Shown here: piece by piece, positions 43,561 through 53,387 of the stretch
How positions within the stretch are numbered: position 1 is the first letter of the stretch
Layout of the letters: every line of letters starts with the position of its first letter
Assembly: GCF_024809975.1 (NCBI RefSeq)
Contig: NZ_JANUDY010000001.1
Location: 1 to 64,000, forward strand
DNA: 64,000 bases
Direction of reading: 5' to 3'
Origin: Comamonas sp. BIGb0152
GTDB lineage: Bacteria; Pseudomonadota; Gammaproteobacteria; Burkholderiales; Burkholderiaceae_C
Notes under the pieces: model-generated
What the model was told of the DNA's origin: nothing
The model's database searches: none
The model's input: the letters and a program-made list of their open reading frames with translations, nothing else
Translations under genes and position numbers: made by a program

Positions 43561-43992
43561 CTAGTTTTCGGGGTCTCCGGAAAGAATGCGACGAATTTCT
43601 TGCAACTCCAGCGCGGCTTGCTGCCAGTTGATGGGTTCGATGGATTCTCGCGTGCCATCGGCCAGGGTGGCAGCGCCCTCTTCCTGCAGTGCGAACATGT
43701 TGTCGTCTTCCAGCGCATCGAACATAGCCTGGCCTCTTGGCAGCGACTGGAGCTGGTTGCGCGCGCCACTGATGGTGAAGCCGCGCTCATAGAGCAGCTC
43801 ACGGATGCGGCGGATCATAAGCACCTCATGGTGCTGGTAGTAGCGGCGGTTGCCCCGGCGCTTGACCGGGCGCAGCTGCGTGAACTCCTGCTCCCAGTAG
43901 CGCAGCACATGCGGCTTGACGTCGCACAGCACAGCCACCTCACCGATGGTGAAATAGCGCTTGGCAGGAATGGGGGGCAGCTGTTTTTCCAT
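43561..43992 (-). CDS. MerR-family regulator of the ihfA-linked type
   Basis: The protein has 143 residues from the ATG at 43992. The winged HTH is YFTIGEVAVLCDVKPHVLRY followed by WEQEFTQLRPVKRRGNRRYY, and the dimerisation helix begins EVLMIRRIRELLYERGFTIS. This MerR-like protein sits after ihfA in many proteobacteria; it lacks the metal-binding cysteines of MerR/CueR and its target is unknown. It is 112 bp downstream of ihfA, with a small hairpin (GGCCGC/GCGGC) in the gap, and 18 bp upstream of the tRNA on the same strand. Confidence 0.9.
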   Translation of the reverse strand: MEKQLPPIPAKRYFTIGEVAVLCDVKPHVLRYWEQEFTQLRPVKRRGNRRYYQHHEVLMIRRIRELLYERGFTISGARNQLQSLPRGQAMFDALEDDNMFALQEEGAATLADGTRESIEPINWQQAALELQEIRRILSGDPEN

Positions 43993-44104
43993 GGACAAAT
44001 TGTAAACAGCCGCGAAAGCGGCCGTGTTGCATATAGGCGAAAGCGGGCGACGGTTTGACTGGCAGCACGTTAGCACTGCCATTCGCGGTGCCTGCAGGCT
44101 GGCC

Positions 44105-44431
44105 TTATGCCATGTCTGCAGGCGCCTGCACCGAGTCCTTGAGCTTGCCGCTGGCATGGAAGGTCACCACGCGGCGCGCCTCGATCGGCACCTCTTCACC
44201 GGTGCGCGGGTTGCGGCCGGGGCGGGCTTTTTTCATGCGCACCTGAAAATTGCCAAAGCTCGACAATTTCACATCTTCGCCTTTGATCAAGCTCTCCGAG
44301 ATCAGGTCGAAAAAGGCGTCGACCATGTCCTTGGCTTCGCGCTTGTTCAGGCCAATGTTGTCAAACAGCATATCGGCCAGCTGCGCCTTGGTCAGCGCAG
44401 GTTGTTCCAGGCTCTCGACGGTGAATTCCAT
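44105..44431 (-). CDS. ihfA: Integration host factor alpha subunit
   Basis: The protein has 108 residues from the ATG at 44431, preceded by GAGGAT. It is a HU-fold protein: [40 protein letters not shown] then [18 protein letters not shown], which includes the DNA-wrapping beta arm. With IhfB it bends DNA sharply at specific sites in promoters, replication origins and recombination. It follows pheT by 22 bp, the conserved pheT-ihfA junction. Confidence 0.96.
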   Translation of the reverse strand: MEFTVESLEQPALTKAQLADMLFDNIGLNKREAKDMVDAFFDLISESLIKGEDVKLSSFGNFQVRMKKARPGRNPRTGEEVPIEARRVVTFHASGKLKDSVQAPADMA

Positions 44432-44453
44432 ATAGCAATCCTCGCGTGTGGGA

Positions 44454-46907
44454 TCAGCGCAGACGCGCGCCCAGGCTTTGTTGGAGTTGTTCAACCACGG
44501 CCTGCACGGCCGCTTCGATCTCGGTGTCTTCCAGCGCGCGCTCGTCATGGCCGAGGCTCAGACGCACGGCCAGGCTCTTCTCGTCCTGGGCCAGGCTGCC
44601 GGCAGCGGCTTCTTCGCCGGCCTTGAGCTTCTTGGGCCGGAACACGTCAAACAGCACAGCACTGCGCAGGATAGCAGCTGCGCTGGCTGCCGTGATGGCC
44701 TGCATGATCTGGGCATGGGTGACGGCCTCTTTGACCACGACGGCGATATCGCGCTCGACCATCTGGTGCTTGGCCACGGGTGCGAACACCGGCACCTGGC
44801 GTGCCAGCACGGCATCCAGGGCCAGCTCAAACATCACGGGCGCTTGTGCCAGATCCCATTCCTGGCGCCATTGGGGATGCAGCTCGCCGACAAAGCCGAT
44901 GGCCTTGCCGTCCAGCAGCACACGGGCGCAGCGGCCGGGGTGCAATGCGGGGTGTTCGGCGGCTTCAAACACGGGCTTGAGCGGGGCGAGCAGCGCCTCG
45001 ACATCGCCCTTGACGTCGTAGAAATCGACCTTGGCCTCGCTCTGGCCCCATTGCAGCTGGTCAGCTGCGCCATAGGCCAGGCCGGCCACGCGCATGGGCT
45101 GGTGGAAGCCCTTGACGGTGGTATCGGATTCGACCACCGCGTCGTCCTTGAAGAACACGCGACCCAGCTCGAACACGCGCACACGCTGAGCTTTCCGGTC
45201 CACATTGAACTTGAGCACTTGCAGCAGCGAGCCCAGCAACGAAGAGCGCATCACGCTCAGGTGGCTGGCGATGGGGTTGAGCAGCTTGATGGCCTGGTGG
45301 TTACCAGCCAGCTCCTGCTCCCACTTCTCTTCGACAAAGCTGAAGTTGATCGTCTCTTGGTAGCCCAGGCCTGCCAGCGCATGGCGCACGGCGTAGGGGC
45401 TGCGAGAGTTCTCGGCACGCAGCTTGGGCGAGATGGGCGCGAGGGGCTTGCTGGTGGGCAGGTTCTCGTAGCCAACCATCCGCGCAATTTCTTCAACCAG
45501 GTCTTCTTCCAGATTGATGTCAAAGCGGAAGGTCGGCGCGGTCACGCTGATCACGCCCTCCTGCGCCACAGTGGCAGGCAGGCCCAGGCCATTGAGGGCG
45601 TCGAGGCACTGCTGCTGGGTCACCGGCATGCCGATGACCTTGGCCGCACGTGCCACGCGCAATTGCACCGTCTTGGGCGCAGGCATGTTGGGCTGCTGGT
45701 CGTCCATCACGGCGACCTGGGTCTCGGGGGTGCCGCAGATCTCCAGCACCAGCTGGGTGATGCGCTCGATGTGCTCGGTGGTGAACTGGGGATCGACACC
45801 GCGCTCGAAGCGGTGGCCCGCGTCGGTCGAGAAGTTGAAGTGGCGCGAGCGACCGGCGACGGCCTTGGGGTACCAGAAGGCCGCTTCGATATAGATGTTC
45901 TTGGTGTCGTCCGACACAGCCGTTGCGTCGCCACCCATGATGCCGGCCAGCGATTCGAGGCCGTGTGCATCGGCGATCACGCCGACTTGGAGCACATCAG
46001 CAATTTCGATGGTGTTGCCATTGAGCAGCTTGAGGCTCTCGCCCTGCTTGCCCCAGCGCACGCTCAAACCGCCGCTGATCTTGTCCAGATCGAAGATGTG
46101 GCTGGGGCGACCCAGCTCAAACATCACATAGTTGGAGATGTCCACCAGAGGGCTGACAGCGCGCTGGCCACAGCGGGCCAGGCGGTCGACCATCCACTGC
46201 GGGGTCTTGACCTGGGTGTTGACGTTGCGCACGATGCGGCCGGAGAAACGACCGCAGAGATCCGTCGCCTCAATCTTGACCGGCAGCTTGTCTTGCGAAG
46301 CCACAGCAGCGGCCGGGAAGGACAGCGCCTTGAGCGGCGTGCCGGTCAGCGCCGACAGCTCGCGCGCCACGCCGTAGACCGACAAGCAGTGCGCCAGGTT
46401 GGGCGTGAGCTTGAGGGTGAACAAGGTGTCGTCGAGGTTCAGGTACTCGCGCACATTCTGGCCCAGCGGCGCATCAGCAGGCAGCTCCAGCAGGCCGCCG
46501 TGGTCGTCGGCAATGCCCAGCTCCTTGGCCGAGCACAGCATGCCAAAGCTTTGCACGCCGCGCAGCTTGCCGATCTTGATCTTGAAGGGCTTGCCATCCG
46601 CACCGGGTGGCAGCTCGGCGCCCACCGTGGCGCAAGGGATGCGAATGCCCACGCGCGCATTGGGCGCGCCGCAGACGATGCTCAGCAGCTCGGTGCCACC
46701 GACATCGACCTGGCAGATGCGCAGGCGGTCGGCATCGGGGTGCTGCACGGCTTCTTTGATCTCACCGACCACGATGCCGGTGAAGGGAGGGGCCACGGGG
46801 TCGAGCTCTTCGACCTCGAGACCAGCCATGGTCAAGGTATCGGCCAGCTCTTGGGTGGTCAGCGACGGGTTGCAGTATTGGCGCAACCAGGATTCAGGAA
46901 ATTGCAT
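44454..46907 (-). CDS. pheT: Phenylalanine-tRNA ligase beta subunit
   Basis: The protein has 817 residues, full length. It starts [20 protein letters not shown], has a tRNA-binding EMAP/OB domain ([20 protein letters not shown]) at about 40-150, the B3/B4 editing domain, and the C-terminal anticodon-binding ferredoxin fold ([20 protein letters not shown]). It forms the alpha2-beta2 enzyme with PheS. The gap to pheS is 150 bp, longer than usual, with no gene in it. Confidence 0.97.
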   Translation of the reverse strand: MQFPESWLRQYCNPSLTTQELADTLTMAGLEVEELDPVAPPFTGIVVGEIKEAVQHPDADRLRICQVDVGGTELLSIVCGAPNARVGIRIPCATVGAELPPGADGKPFKIKIGKLRGVQSFGMLCSAKELGIADDHGGLLELPADAPLGQNVREYLNLDDTLFTLKLTPNLAHCLSVYGVARELSALTGTPLKALSFPAAAVASQDKLPVKIEATDLCGRFSGRIVRNVNTQVKTPQWMVDRLARCGQRAVSPLVDISNYVMFELGRPSHIFDLDKISGGLSVRWGKQGESLKLLNGNTIEIADVLQVGVIADAHGLESLAGIMGGDATAVSDDTKNIYIEAAFWYPKAVAGRSRHFNFSTDAGHRFERGVDPQFTTEHIERITQLVLEICGTPETQVAVMDDQQPNMPAPKTVQLRVARAAKVIGMPVTQQQCLDALNGLGLPATVAQEGVISVTAPTFRFDINLEEDLVEEIARMVGYENLPTSKPLAPISPKLRAENSRSPYAVRHALAGLGYQETINFSFVEEKWEQELAGNHQAIKLLNPIASHLSVMRSSLLGSLLQVLKFNVDRKAQRVRVFELGRVFFKDDAVVESDTTVKGFHQPMRVAGLAYGAADQLQWGQSEAKVDFYDVKGDVEALLAPLKPVFEAAEHPALHPGRCARVLLDGKAIGFVGELHPQWRQEWDLAQAPVMFELALDAVLARQVPVFAPVAKHQMVERDIAVVVKEAVTHAQIMQAITAASAAAILRSAVLFDVFRPKKLKAGEEAAAGSLAQDEKSLAVRLSLGHDERALEDTEIEAAVQAVVEQLQQSLGARLR

Positions 46908-47057
46908 AGTCGGACTCTTTGGCGTTCAGGCCTGCTGCGCCATTTAGGGCATCGGCGGGCCGGGCGTTCTGGCTTTTCAATAGGGAGCGGTTGGCGGTGC
47001 GAGCCGCCGGGTGGCTGGGGATTGCTTCGCAGATCTGCAGCACCGTCCGCTCCGTTT

Positions 47058-48113
47058 TCATGACTGAAACTGCGAGAGGAAACGGATGTCACCGTCAAAG
47101 AACAGGCGCAGGTCGTTGACGCCATAGCGCAGCATGGTCAGGCGATCAGGGCCCATGCCAAAGGCAAAGCCAATGTATTTCTCGGGGTCCAGGCCCATGT
47201 TGCGCACCACGTTGGGGTGCACCTGTCCGGCGCCCGATACTTCCAGCCAGCGGCCGGCCAGCGGCCCGCTTTGGAACTGGATGTCGATCTCGGCGGAGGG
47301 CTCGGTGAACGGGAAGAAGCTGGGGCGGAAGCGCAGCACCAGGTCTTCCTGCTCGAAGAAGGTCTTGCAGAAATCAGTGAACACGACCTTCAAGTCCTTG
47401 AAGCTCACGTTCTCGCCGATCCACAGGCCTTCGCACTGGTGGAACATCGGCGAGTGGGTGGCGTCCGAATCGACGCGGTAGGTACGGCCCGGCGCAATCA
47501 CCCGGATCTCGGGCATGGTCTGGCCGGCATCGAGCAGGTTGCGGTAGCGCTTGACGTGCTGGACTGCGTGGCGCACCTGCATGGGGCTGGTGTGCGTGCG
47601 CAGCAGATTGGGCGCCTGCGCTGTGCCGCCTTCTACATAGAAGGTGTCGTGCATGGAACGCGCAGGATGGTCTTCCGGCGTGTTGAGCGCGGTGAAGTTG
47701 AACCAGTCGGACTCGATCTCGGGGCCTTCGGCCACATCGAAACCCATGGAGCCGAAGATGCCTTCGATGCGTTCCATCGTGATCGACACCGGGTGCAGAC
47801 CACCGCTGCCTCGGCGACGGCCGGGCAAGGTCACATCCAGCACTTCGGCCTTCAGGTGGGCTTGCAGCTCGGCATCGGCCAGCGCCTTGCGGCGGGCGGT
47901 CAGTGCCGCTTCAATCGCCTGCTTGGCCACGTTGATGGCAGCGCCGCGCGATTTTTTCTCTTCGACGGAAAGCTGCGCCATGCCCTTCATGAGCTCGGTC
48001 ATCTTGCCCGACTTGCCCAAAAACTGCGCCTTGGCGTTTTCGAGATCAGCAGGGGTATGGGCCTGCGCAAACAGTTGCTGCGCGCTTTCGACCAGAGAAT
48101 CCAACTCGTTCAT
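47058..48113 (-). CDS. pheS: Phenylalanine-tRNA ligase alpha subunit
   Basis: The protein has 351 residues from the ATG at 48113 (AAGAG upstream); a longer in-frame start lacks support. The N-terminal coiled coil ([36 protein letters not shown]) is followed by the class II catalytic core with motif 2 ([19 protein letters not shown]) and motif 3 ([18 protein letters not shown]). It charges tRNA-Phe together with PheT. A strong terminator-like hairpin lies between rplT and this gene. Confidence 0.97.
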   Translation of the reverse strand: MNELDSLVESAQQLFAQAHTPADLENAKAQFLGKSGKMTELMKGMAQLSVEEKKSRGAAINVAKQAIEAALTARRKALADAELQAHLKAEVLDVTLPGRRRGSGGLHPVSITMERIEGIFGSMGFDVAEGPEIESDWFNFTALNTPEDHPARSMHDTFYVEGGTAQAPNLLRTHTSPMQVRHAVQHVKRYRNLLDAGQTMPEIRVIAPGRTYRVDSDATHSPMFHQCEGLWIGENVSFKDLKVVFTDFCKTFFEQEDLVLRFRPSFFPFTEPSAEIDIQFQSGPLAGRWLEVSGAGQVHPNVVRNMGLDPEKYIGFAFGMGPDRLTMLRYGVNDLRLFFDGDIRFLSQFQS

Positions 48114-48163
48114 ATCGACTCTTATCGGCTTTAATGCCGAGGCCGCCAAAAGCAGCCTGGCGA

Positions 48164-48205
48164 TAAAAAAACAAGGGCTAGCGCCTTTTCAAGCCCTAGC
48201 CCTTG
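48164..48205 (-). terminator. Terminator-like hairpin between rplT and pheS
   Basis: CAAGGGCTAG and CTAGCCCTTG pair perfectly around a 14-base loop and are followed on the minus strand by seven T residues. It would end the rpmI-rplT transcript or act as an attenuator before pheS. I looked for a Phe-rich leader ORF between rplT and this hairpin and found none. Confidence 0.88.
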
Positions 48206-48256
48206 CTGTGTGTGCACCAGCAGCTACTAAATCAACAGTAACTACCGATCGTGACC

Positions 48257-48616
48257 TTAGGCAGCCAGCTTGGCCTTGACTTGGTCGACGATAGCTGCAA
48301 AAGCAGCCTTGTCGTGCACGGCGATATCGGCCAGCATCTTGCGGTCGATCTCAATGGCAGCCTTCTTCAGGCCGTTGGCGAACTGGCTGTAGGTCAGGCC
48401 CAGTTCACGGGAAGCGGCATTGATACGGGCGATCCACAATTGGCGGAACACGCGCTTCTTGGTACGACGGTCACGGTAGGCGTACTGGCCTGCCTTCATT
48501 ACCGCTTGCTTAGCAACGCGGAAGACGTTACCACGGCGACCGCGGAAACCCTTAGCAAGGGCCAGAACTTTTTTGTGACGGGCGCGTGCCGTTACACCAC
48601 GTTTGACGCGAGGCAT
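48257..48616 (-). CDS. rplT: 50S ribosomal protein L20
   Basis: The protein has 119 residues, with AGGAGA upstream. It begins [20 protein letters not shown] and has the conserved [20 protein letters not shown] and [20 protein letters not shown]. It binds 23S rRNA early in 50S assembly and in many bacteria represses its own operon. It follows rpmI by 26 bp. Confidence 0.98.
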   Translation of the reverse strand: MPRVKRGVTARARHKKVLALAKGFRGRRGNVFRVAKQAVMKAGQYAYRDRRTKKRVFRQLWIARINAASRELGLTYSQFANGLKKAAIEIDRKMLADIAVHDKAAFAAIVDQVKAKLAA

Positions 48617-48642
48617 GTGTTTTCTCCTAGTTCGTCAGTGAA

Positions 48643-48846
48643 TTACAAGCCCATGCCGGGCAACATTTGTGCCATGTGACCCATATTGGTCTCATGCACA
48701 GCGGTTGCACCACGCAGATGGCGCTTGTTCTTGGTGCTCTTCTTGGTCAAGATGTGACGCTTGAAGGCTTGACCGCGCTTGACGGTACCACCTGGACGAA
48801 CGCGAAAACGCTTCTTCGCGCTGCTTTTGGTCTTCATTTTGGGCAT
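48643..48846 (-). CDS. rpmI: 50S ribosomal protein L35
   Basis: The protein has 67 residues from the ATG at 48846 ([20 protein letters not shown]), the family's conserved start; a longer in-frame start is not needed. [18 protein letters not shown] is typical. The 174 bases between the terminator after infC and this gene form a long leader that could carry L20 control or its own promoter. Confidence 0.97.
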   Translation of the reverse strand: MPKMKTKSSAKKRFRVRPGGTVKRGQAFKRHILTKKSTKNKRHLRGATAVHETNMGHMAQMLPGMGL

Positions 48847-49020
48847 ATTAATGCTCCTTATGTTTGTGCTCGTGAGGCGTTCCATCCACATGACAGAACT
48901 TGTTTTGGCCCCGAGCCACTTCTGTGACAGACCTAGATCAGATCTACTCTATCAATGCGCAAGGTGTTGGCTGCACTGCTGGAAGCCCTAAAGCCCCACC
49001 ATTGCTGCCGCTGCCCTGCT

Positions 49021-49053
49021 AAAAACCGAAAGCGGCCTAAGCCGCTTGTCGGT
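49021..49053 (-). terminator. Terminator after infC
   Basis: On the minus strand AAGCGGC-TTAG-GCCGCTT, extended by ACCGA/TCGGT with one bulged base, is followed by TTTTT. It lies 23 bases after the infC stop and separates infC from rpmI, so the ribosomal protein genes are either attenuated here or have their own promoter. Confidence 0.85.
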
Positions 49054-49076
49054 AATCCGGTATTCTAACCGCTTCT

Positions 49077-49688
49077 TTAAGCCGTGGCTACTGGCGAGGA
49101 ATTCCCCTCACCCATAGGCTTGCTCGCCACAGGGGCGCCAGGCTTCTTGCGCGCCGGGGCGATCATCATGATCATCTGGCGGCCTTCGAGCTTGGGAAAC
49201 TGCTCAACCTGGATCAGGTCGACCAATTCGTCACGAATGCGGTTGAGCAAATCCATGCCCAGATTCTGGTGGGTGATTTCACGACCACGGAAACGCAGGG
49301 TCACCTTGACCTTGTCGCCTTCGGCCAGGAAGCGGCGGATGTTGCGCATCTTGACGTTGTAGTCGCCATCATCGGTGCCTGGGCGGAATTTGACTTCCTT
49401 GATTTCGATGACGGTCTGCTTGGCCTTGGCCTCAGCCGCCTTCTTTTGCTCCAGGTACTTGAACTTGCCGTAGTCCATCAAGCGGCACACGGGAGGCGTG
49501 GCCGTGGCGACAATTTCCACCAGGTCAACGTCCATCTCACCGGCCATGCGCAGCGCTTCCATCAGCGGCACGATACCCATTGGTTCATTTTCAGGACCGG
49601 ACAGACGCACTTCAGAGGCTTGAATCTCACGGTTCAAGCGGTGTTTGCGTTCTTCACGGTGGCGACGATCACGGAATTCAGTAGCTAT
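49077..49688 (-). CDS. infC: Translation initiation factor IF-3, with a probable AUA start codon
   Basis: The protein has 203 residues if begun at the ATA at 49688. The reading begins [18 protein letters not shown], then [20 protein letters not shown]; the C-terminal domain holds [19 protein letters not shown] and [22 protein letters not shown] nine bases upstream lies inside the sequence that would serve as ribosome site (GGGTGA) and has none of its own, whereas the ATA is five bases after GGTGA. IF-3 rejects initiation at non-standard codons, so a rare start gives autoregulation, as with the AUU start in E. coli. The factor keeps the 30S subunit free and checks initiator pairing. Confidence 0.93.
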   Translation of the reverse strand: MATEFRDRRHREERKHRLNREIQASEVRLSGPENEPMGIVPLMEALRMAGEMDVDLVEIVATATPPVCRLMDYGKFKYLEQKKAAEAKAKQTVIEIKEVKFRPGTDDGDYNVKMRNIRRFLAEGDKVKVTLRFRGREITHQNLGMDLLNRIRDELVDLIQVEQFPKLEGRQMIMMIAPARKKPGAPVASKPMGEGNSSPVATA

Positions 49689-49781
49689 GGCTTTCACCCT
49701 AATAATTTAAAAGCTACGACAGCGTAGCTGCTAATGACGCAGTCCACGCTGTCCAAAGCTTCAAGTGCCTCAAAAGGCCTA

Positions 49782-51713
49782 TTACGCTTTAGCGGCAATG
49801 TCCTTGGCAATCAATTCGACGAATGCATCGACGGACATCACACCGAGGTCTTTTCCGCCTCGGGCGCGCACTGCTACGGCTCCGGCTACCTTTTCCTTAT
49901 CGCCAGCGACAAGGATATAGGGCAGCTTTTGCAACGAATGCTCCCGTATTTTATACGTAATCTTCTCGTTGCGCAGATCGGTAACCACACGCAACCCTTG
50001 GAATGGCAAGGCCTTACGCAGTTTGTCGGCCACTTCCTGCACATAAGCGCCTTGCGCATCGGTGATGTTGAGCACCGCAATCTGCGTGGGCGCCAGCCAG
50101 GCGGGCAGCGCGCCAGCGTGCTGCTCGATCAGGATGCCGATGAAGCGCTCCAGCGAGCCAACGATGGCACGGTGCAGCATGATGGGGCGGTGGCGTTCGC
50201 CATCTTCACCGACAAACTCCGCATCCAGACGCTCGGGCAGGTTCGGGTCGACCTGGATGGTGCCGCACTGCCATTCGCGGCCCAGTGCGTCCTTCAAGGT
50301 GTACTCGATCTTGGGACCGTAGAACGCACCCTCACCCGGCAGGTATTCAAACTCGCAACCCGAGGCGCGCAGGCCTTCGGCCAGTGCCGCTTCGGCCGCG
50401 TCCCAGCTCTCATCGGAGCCAATGCGCTTTTCAGGGCGGGTCGACAAGCGGTAGAGAATGTTGTGGAAGCCAAAGTCGGCATAGACCTTTTGCAGCAGCG
50501 CGGTGAACGCAGTCACCTCGGCCTGGATCTGGTCGGGCATGCAGAAAATGTGGCCATCATCTTGCGTAAAGGCGCGCACACGCATGATGCCGTGCAGCGA
50601 GCCCGTGGGTTCGTTGCGGTGGCAGGCGCCAAACTCACCAAAGCGCAGCGGCAGATCGCGGTAGCTCTTGATGCCTTGCTTGTAGATGAGGATGTGGCCG
50701 GGGCAGTTCATCGGCTTGAGCGCGTATTCGCGCTTTTCCGACTCGGTGGTGAACATGTTCTCGCGGTACTTGTCCCAGTGGCCCGTCTTCTCCCACAGGC
50801 TCTTGTCCAGAATCTGGGGGCCCTTGACCTCCTGGTAACCGTTGTCGCGGTAGACCTGGCGCATGTACTGCTCCACCTCTTGCCAGATGCTCCAGCCCTT
50901 GGGGTGCCAGAACACGGTGCCGGGCGAATGCTCGTCGATGTGGAACAGGTCCAATTCGCGGCCCAGCTTGCGGTGGTCGCGCTTTTCGGCCTCTTCCAGC
51001 ATGGTCAGGTACTGCTGCAGCTCATCTTTGCTGGTCCAGGCCGTGCCGTAGATGCGTTGCAGCATCTCGTTGTTGTGGTCGCCGCGCCAGTAAGCGCCGG
51101 CCACCTTCATCAGCTTGAAGTGCTTGAGCTTGCCGGTGCTGGGCACGTGGGGGCCACGGCAGAGGTCTTCAAACGCGCCTTCACGGTACAGGCTCACATC
51201 TTCATTGCTCGGGATCGACGCAATGATTTCGGCCTTGTAGTTCTCGCCCAGGCCCTTGAAGTAAGCCACGGCTTCATCACGCGGCAGCACGCGGCGCACA
51301 ATGGCCTCGTCCTTGCTGGCCAGTTCGGACATGCGCTTTTCGATGGCGACCAGGTCTTCCGGCGTGAAGGGACGCTTGTAGGCGAAGTCGTAGTAGAAGC
51401 CGTTTTCAATCACCGGGCCAATGGTGACCTGGGCTTCAGGGAACAGCTCCTTGACCGCGTAGGCCAGCAAGTGGGCGGTGGAGTGGCGGATCACTTCCAG
51501 GCCATCGGCATCCTTGGCCGTCACGATGGCCAGTGGCATGTCGCGGTCAATGACAAAGCTGGTGTCTACCACCTTGGCGTTGTCACCCAGACCCACCTTG
51601 CCCGCCAGCGCGGCCTTGGCCAGGCCAGCGCCAATCGATGCAGCGACCTCTGCCACCGACACGGGGCCGGGATAGTCGCGCTTGGAACCATCGGGAAGCG
51701 TAATTTGAACCAT
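49782..51713 (-). CDS. thrS: Threonine-tRNA ligase
   Basis: The protein has 643 residues from the ATG at 51713, preceded by AGGA. The domains are an N-terminal TGS ([20 protein letters not shown]), the editing domain (residues about 65-240, with [20 protein letters not shown]), the class II core with the zinc-site [11 protein letters not shown], and the anticodon-binding domain. It charges tRNA-Thr and hydrolyses mischarged Ser-tRNA-Thr. Upstream lies a Thr-codon-rich leader ORF and attenuator structure. infC follows 93 bp downstream; that gap contains the hairpin AGCTAC/GTAGCT at 49712-49729. Confidence 0.98.
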   Translation of the reverse strand: MVQITLPDGSKRDYPGPVSVAEVAASIGAGLAKAALAGKVGLGDNAKVVDTSFVIDRDMPLAIVTAKDADGLEVIRHSTAHLLAYAVKELFPEAQVTIGPVIENGFYYDFAYKRPFTPEDLVAIEKRMSELASKDEAIVRRVLPRDEAVAYFKGLGENYKAEIIASIPSNEDVSLYREGAFEDLCRGPHVPSTGKLKHFKLMKVAGAYWRGDHNNEMLQRIYGTAWTSKDELQQYLTMLEEAEKRDHRKLGRELDLFHIDEHSPGTVFWHPKGWSIWQEVEQYMRQVYRDNGYQEVKGPQILDKSLWEKTGHWDKYRENMFTTESEKREYALKPMNCPGHILIYKQGIKSYRDLPLRFGEFGACHRNEPTGSLHGIMRVRAFTQDDGHIFCMPDQIQAEVTAFTALLQKVYADFGFHNILYRLSTRPEKRIGSDESWDAAEAALAEGLRASGCEFEYLPGEGAFYGPKIEYTLKDALGREWQCGTIQVDPNLPERLDAEFVGEDGERHRPIMLHRAIVGSLERFIGILIEQHAGALPAWLAPTQIAVLNITDAQGAYVQEVADKLRKALPFQGLRVVTDLRNEKITYKIREHSLQKLPYILVAGDKEKVAGAVAVRARGGKDLGVMSVDAFVELIAKDIAAKA

Positions 51714-51756
51714 GAGAAATCCTAAATATTCGTGAGCGGAGACCCAACCGCGCCGC

Positions 51757-51832
51757 CAAAAAAGCAAAAAGCGCGGAACTTGTCCGCGCTTTGGTGTGAG
51801 GAGACGAAATCGTCGTACAGGCGCGAACCACC
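51757..51832 (-). promoter_or_regulatory. thrS attenuator: terminator and antiterminator segments
   Basis: On the minus strand, AAAGCGCGGA (51783-51792) and TCCGCGCTTT (51768-51777) form a 10-bp terminator stem followed by TTGCTTTTTT. Upstream, GGTGGTTCGCGC (51821-51832) can pair with the terminator's left arm (GCGCGGAC, one G-U pair), preventing termination, or with CGCGAAC...ACCAC inside the leader ORF (51859-51874). These mutually exclusive pairings match the classical 1:2, 2:3, 3:4 attenuation scheme. Confidence 0.8.
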
Positions 51833-51836
51833 GGCC

Positions 51837-51881
51837 TTACTGGCCAGTCAAACCCCAAGTGGTTGTAGTTCGCGGTGTCAT
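51837..51881 (-). CDS. Threonine-rich leader peptide of thrS
   Basis: A 14-codon ORF, MTPRTTTTWGLTGQ, ends 45 bases before the attenuator terminator. Six of its 14 residues are Thr, four in a row, encoded by ACT ACA ACC ACT. The Thr run overlaps the RNA segment that pairs with the antiterminator strand, so a ribosome stalled for lack of charged tRNA-Thr would free the antiterminator and permit thrS transcription. The ribosome site is modest (AAAGG 12 bases upstream). The codon pattern and placement are the evidence; translation is inferred. Confidence 0.75.
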   Translation of the reverse strand: MTPRTTTTWGLTGQ

Positions 51882-52033
51882 AACCGATCTTGCCTTTCTC
51901 GCTCTTACCAGTGGATGTAATCTAAAACGACTGTCATTTTCCCACATTCTGATGCAATCTGCTGGTCTTCCCGCAATCGATGCGCTACCAGGCTTGCCAT
52001 AATCAAAACGATAGCAGTCCTTGACGATTTGAT

Positions 52034-52786
52034 ATGCCCTATCGCTACGCCCGATCTGTTGGAATGTCCGCCTGCCTGGCTGCGTTATTGCTGCAAGGGG
52101 GCTGCTCCAGCACCCCCGCCACCCGTGGCAAAGTCCCCGAGCGCGACATGCAGGCCCAGGAATGGGGCCAGTCCGATGTGAACCGCATGGCCACCTTGAG
52201 CATGCGCGCCAACCTGCAAAGCCTCTATGTGCTGATGGACAAGCTTTACCGCCGCAATCCGCAGGAATGGCGCAAAGGCGGCTTTGACAACCGCGAGGCG
52301 GCGATGAAAGCCGTGCGCGAAGCGATAGAAAACCAGCAGCCCTGGCCGGAACTGTTGGATCAACGCGACATTGCCGGCATGAGCATGGCCTTGGCACCCG
52401 AGTTTGCCGGCGACCGGGTCGCTGCCTTCACCTGGGCCACCGCCGACATGCTGATCACCGCCTATGGCGGCCGCACCACCTTTTACATGATCCATGGGCT
52501 CGATGCCCAGTCGGTCTACAACGCCTCGCGCAATCTGGAGATTGCCAACTGGATGCTGGCCCACCGCAAGCTGGGCAATGGGCAGGCCATGCTGCTGAGC
52601 AACGAGCTCAACACCAGCGAGCGCAACCTGAGCTTTGAGCGCGAGTTTGGCAAGATGATTGCCCGCAATGACCTGATGGCCGATGTTGTGTCTGAAAAAT
52701 ACCGGCGTGCAGTGATTGGCTATGTGCAGGGGCTCGCCGGTGGCAGTTTGCTGCAGTTTCTGCCGGTGCAGGCCGTGGCGCGCTAA
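52034..52786 (+). CDS. Putative lipoprotein, function unknown
   Basis: The protein has 250 residues. The leader ends in a lipobox (AALLLQGGC), so it is a lipid-anchored envelope protein. The mature part is helical, with NRMATLSMRANLQSLYVLMD, YNASRNLEIANWMLAHRKLG and LSNELNTSERNLSFEREFGK. I recognise no named family, though the sequence looks like a conserved Burkholderiales lipoprotein. It is transcribed divergently from the thrS leader across about 150 bp, which must hold both promoters. Confidence 0.8.
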   Translation: MPYRYARSVGMSACLAALLLQGGCSSTPATRGKVPERDMQAQEWGQSDVNRMATLSMRANLQSLYVLMDKLYRRNPQEWRKGGFDNREAAMKAVREAIENQQPWPELLDQRDIAGMSMALAPEFAGDRVAAFTWATADMLITAYGGRTTFYMIHGLDAQSVYNASRNLEIANWMLAHRKLGNGQAMLLSNELNTSERNLSFEREFGKMIARNDLMADVVSEKYRRAVIGYVQGLAGGSLLQFLPVQAVAR

Positions 52787-52812
52787 GCGCCCTGCCCTTC
52801 CCCCAAAAAATT

Positions 52813-53286
52813 TCAGCGCACCGGCAGCGGCAAATGCAGGCTGCGCTTGAGCGTGGCCAGCGCGATCGAGGTGGTAAAGCGCTGGACGTTCTGGTCCCCG
52901 TCAAACAGCCGCTGGGTGATGGCCTGGTACTCCTGCATGTCACGGGCGGTCACCACCAGCAGGTAGTCGGTCTGGCCGGTGACCGCATAGCACTGCTGCA
53001 CCGCCGCTTCGGCCGCCACCCGGGCGCGGAAGCCCTGGGTCAGCGCATCGAGCTCATTGACCAGTTGCACCTCGATAAAGATGGTCAGCGGCCGGCCAAC
53101 GGCCTCGGGGCTCAGTTGCGCCGTGTTGGCCGCAATCACGCCGCTGTCTTGCAGGCGGCGAATACGGCGCTGCACAGCGGCCGGTGACAGGTTGACCAGC
53201 TCGGCCACCTCGCGCTGGGGGCGCAGGTTGTCGCGCTGCAGGATGGCCAAAATGGCCAGGTCGAAGGCATCGAGTTCAGCATTCAT
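52813..53286 (-). CDS. Lrp/AsnC-family transcriptional regulator
   Basis: The protein has 157 residues from the ATG at 53286; a GTG just before it is possible. The HTH reads VAELVNLSPAAVQRRIRRLQ after FDLAILAILQRDNLRPQRE, and the ligand-binding RAM domain has the TGQTDYLLVVTARDMQEYQA segment. Such proteins sense amino acids. It is divergent from an RhtA-like amino-acid exporter gene across about 100 bp, including an AT-rich stretch at 53330-53385, so it probably controls that exporter. Confidence 0.92.
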   Translation of the reverse strand: MNAELDAFDLAILAILQRDNLRPQREVAELVNLSPAAVQRRIRRLQDSGVIAANTAQLSPEAVGRPLTIFIEVQLVNELDALTQGFRARVAAEAAVQQCYAVTGQTDYLLVVTARDMQEYQAITQRLFDGDQNVQRFTTSIALATLKRSLHLPLPVR

Positions 53287-53387
53287 CACAGGGTCCTGAG
53301 GGAGCGCTGCACGGCAAGAGTGAAACTTGCATTTGGCAGTGATTTTTCGCGCAATTTACTTGGTGCATCTGCAATATTATCTCGGCC

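Noticed and set aside
44448-47063. A very long open frame (about 870 codons) on the plus strand opposite pheT
   Set aside because: pheT is certain on the other strand and the antisense frame is a by-product of GC-rich third positions; its translation has no recognisable domain. The same applies to long antisense frames over thrS (49734-51725), aspT (33164-34828) and the NodT gene (14735-16138).
48257-48846. An L20-binding pseudoknot upstream of rpmI
   Set aside because: The 174-base leader is long enough, but I could not identify the paired segments by eye.
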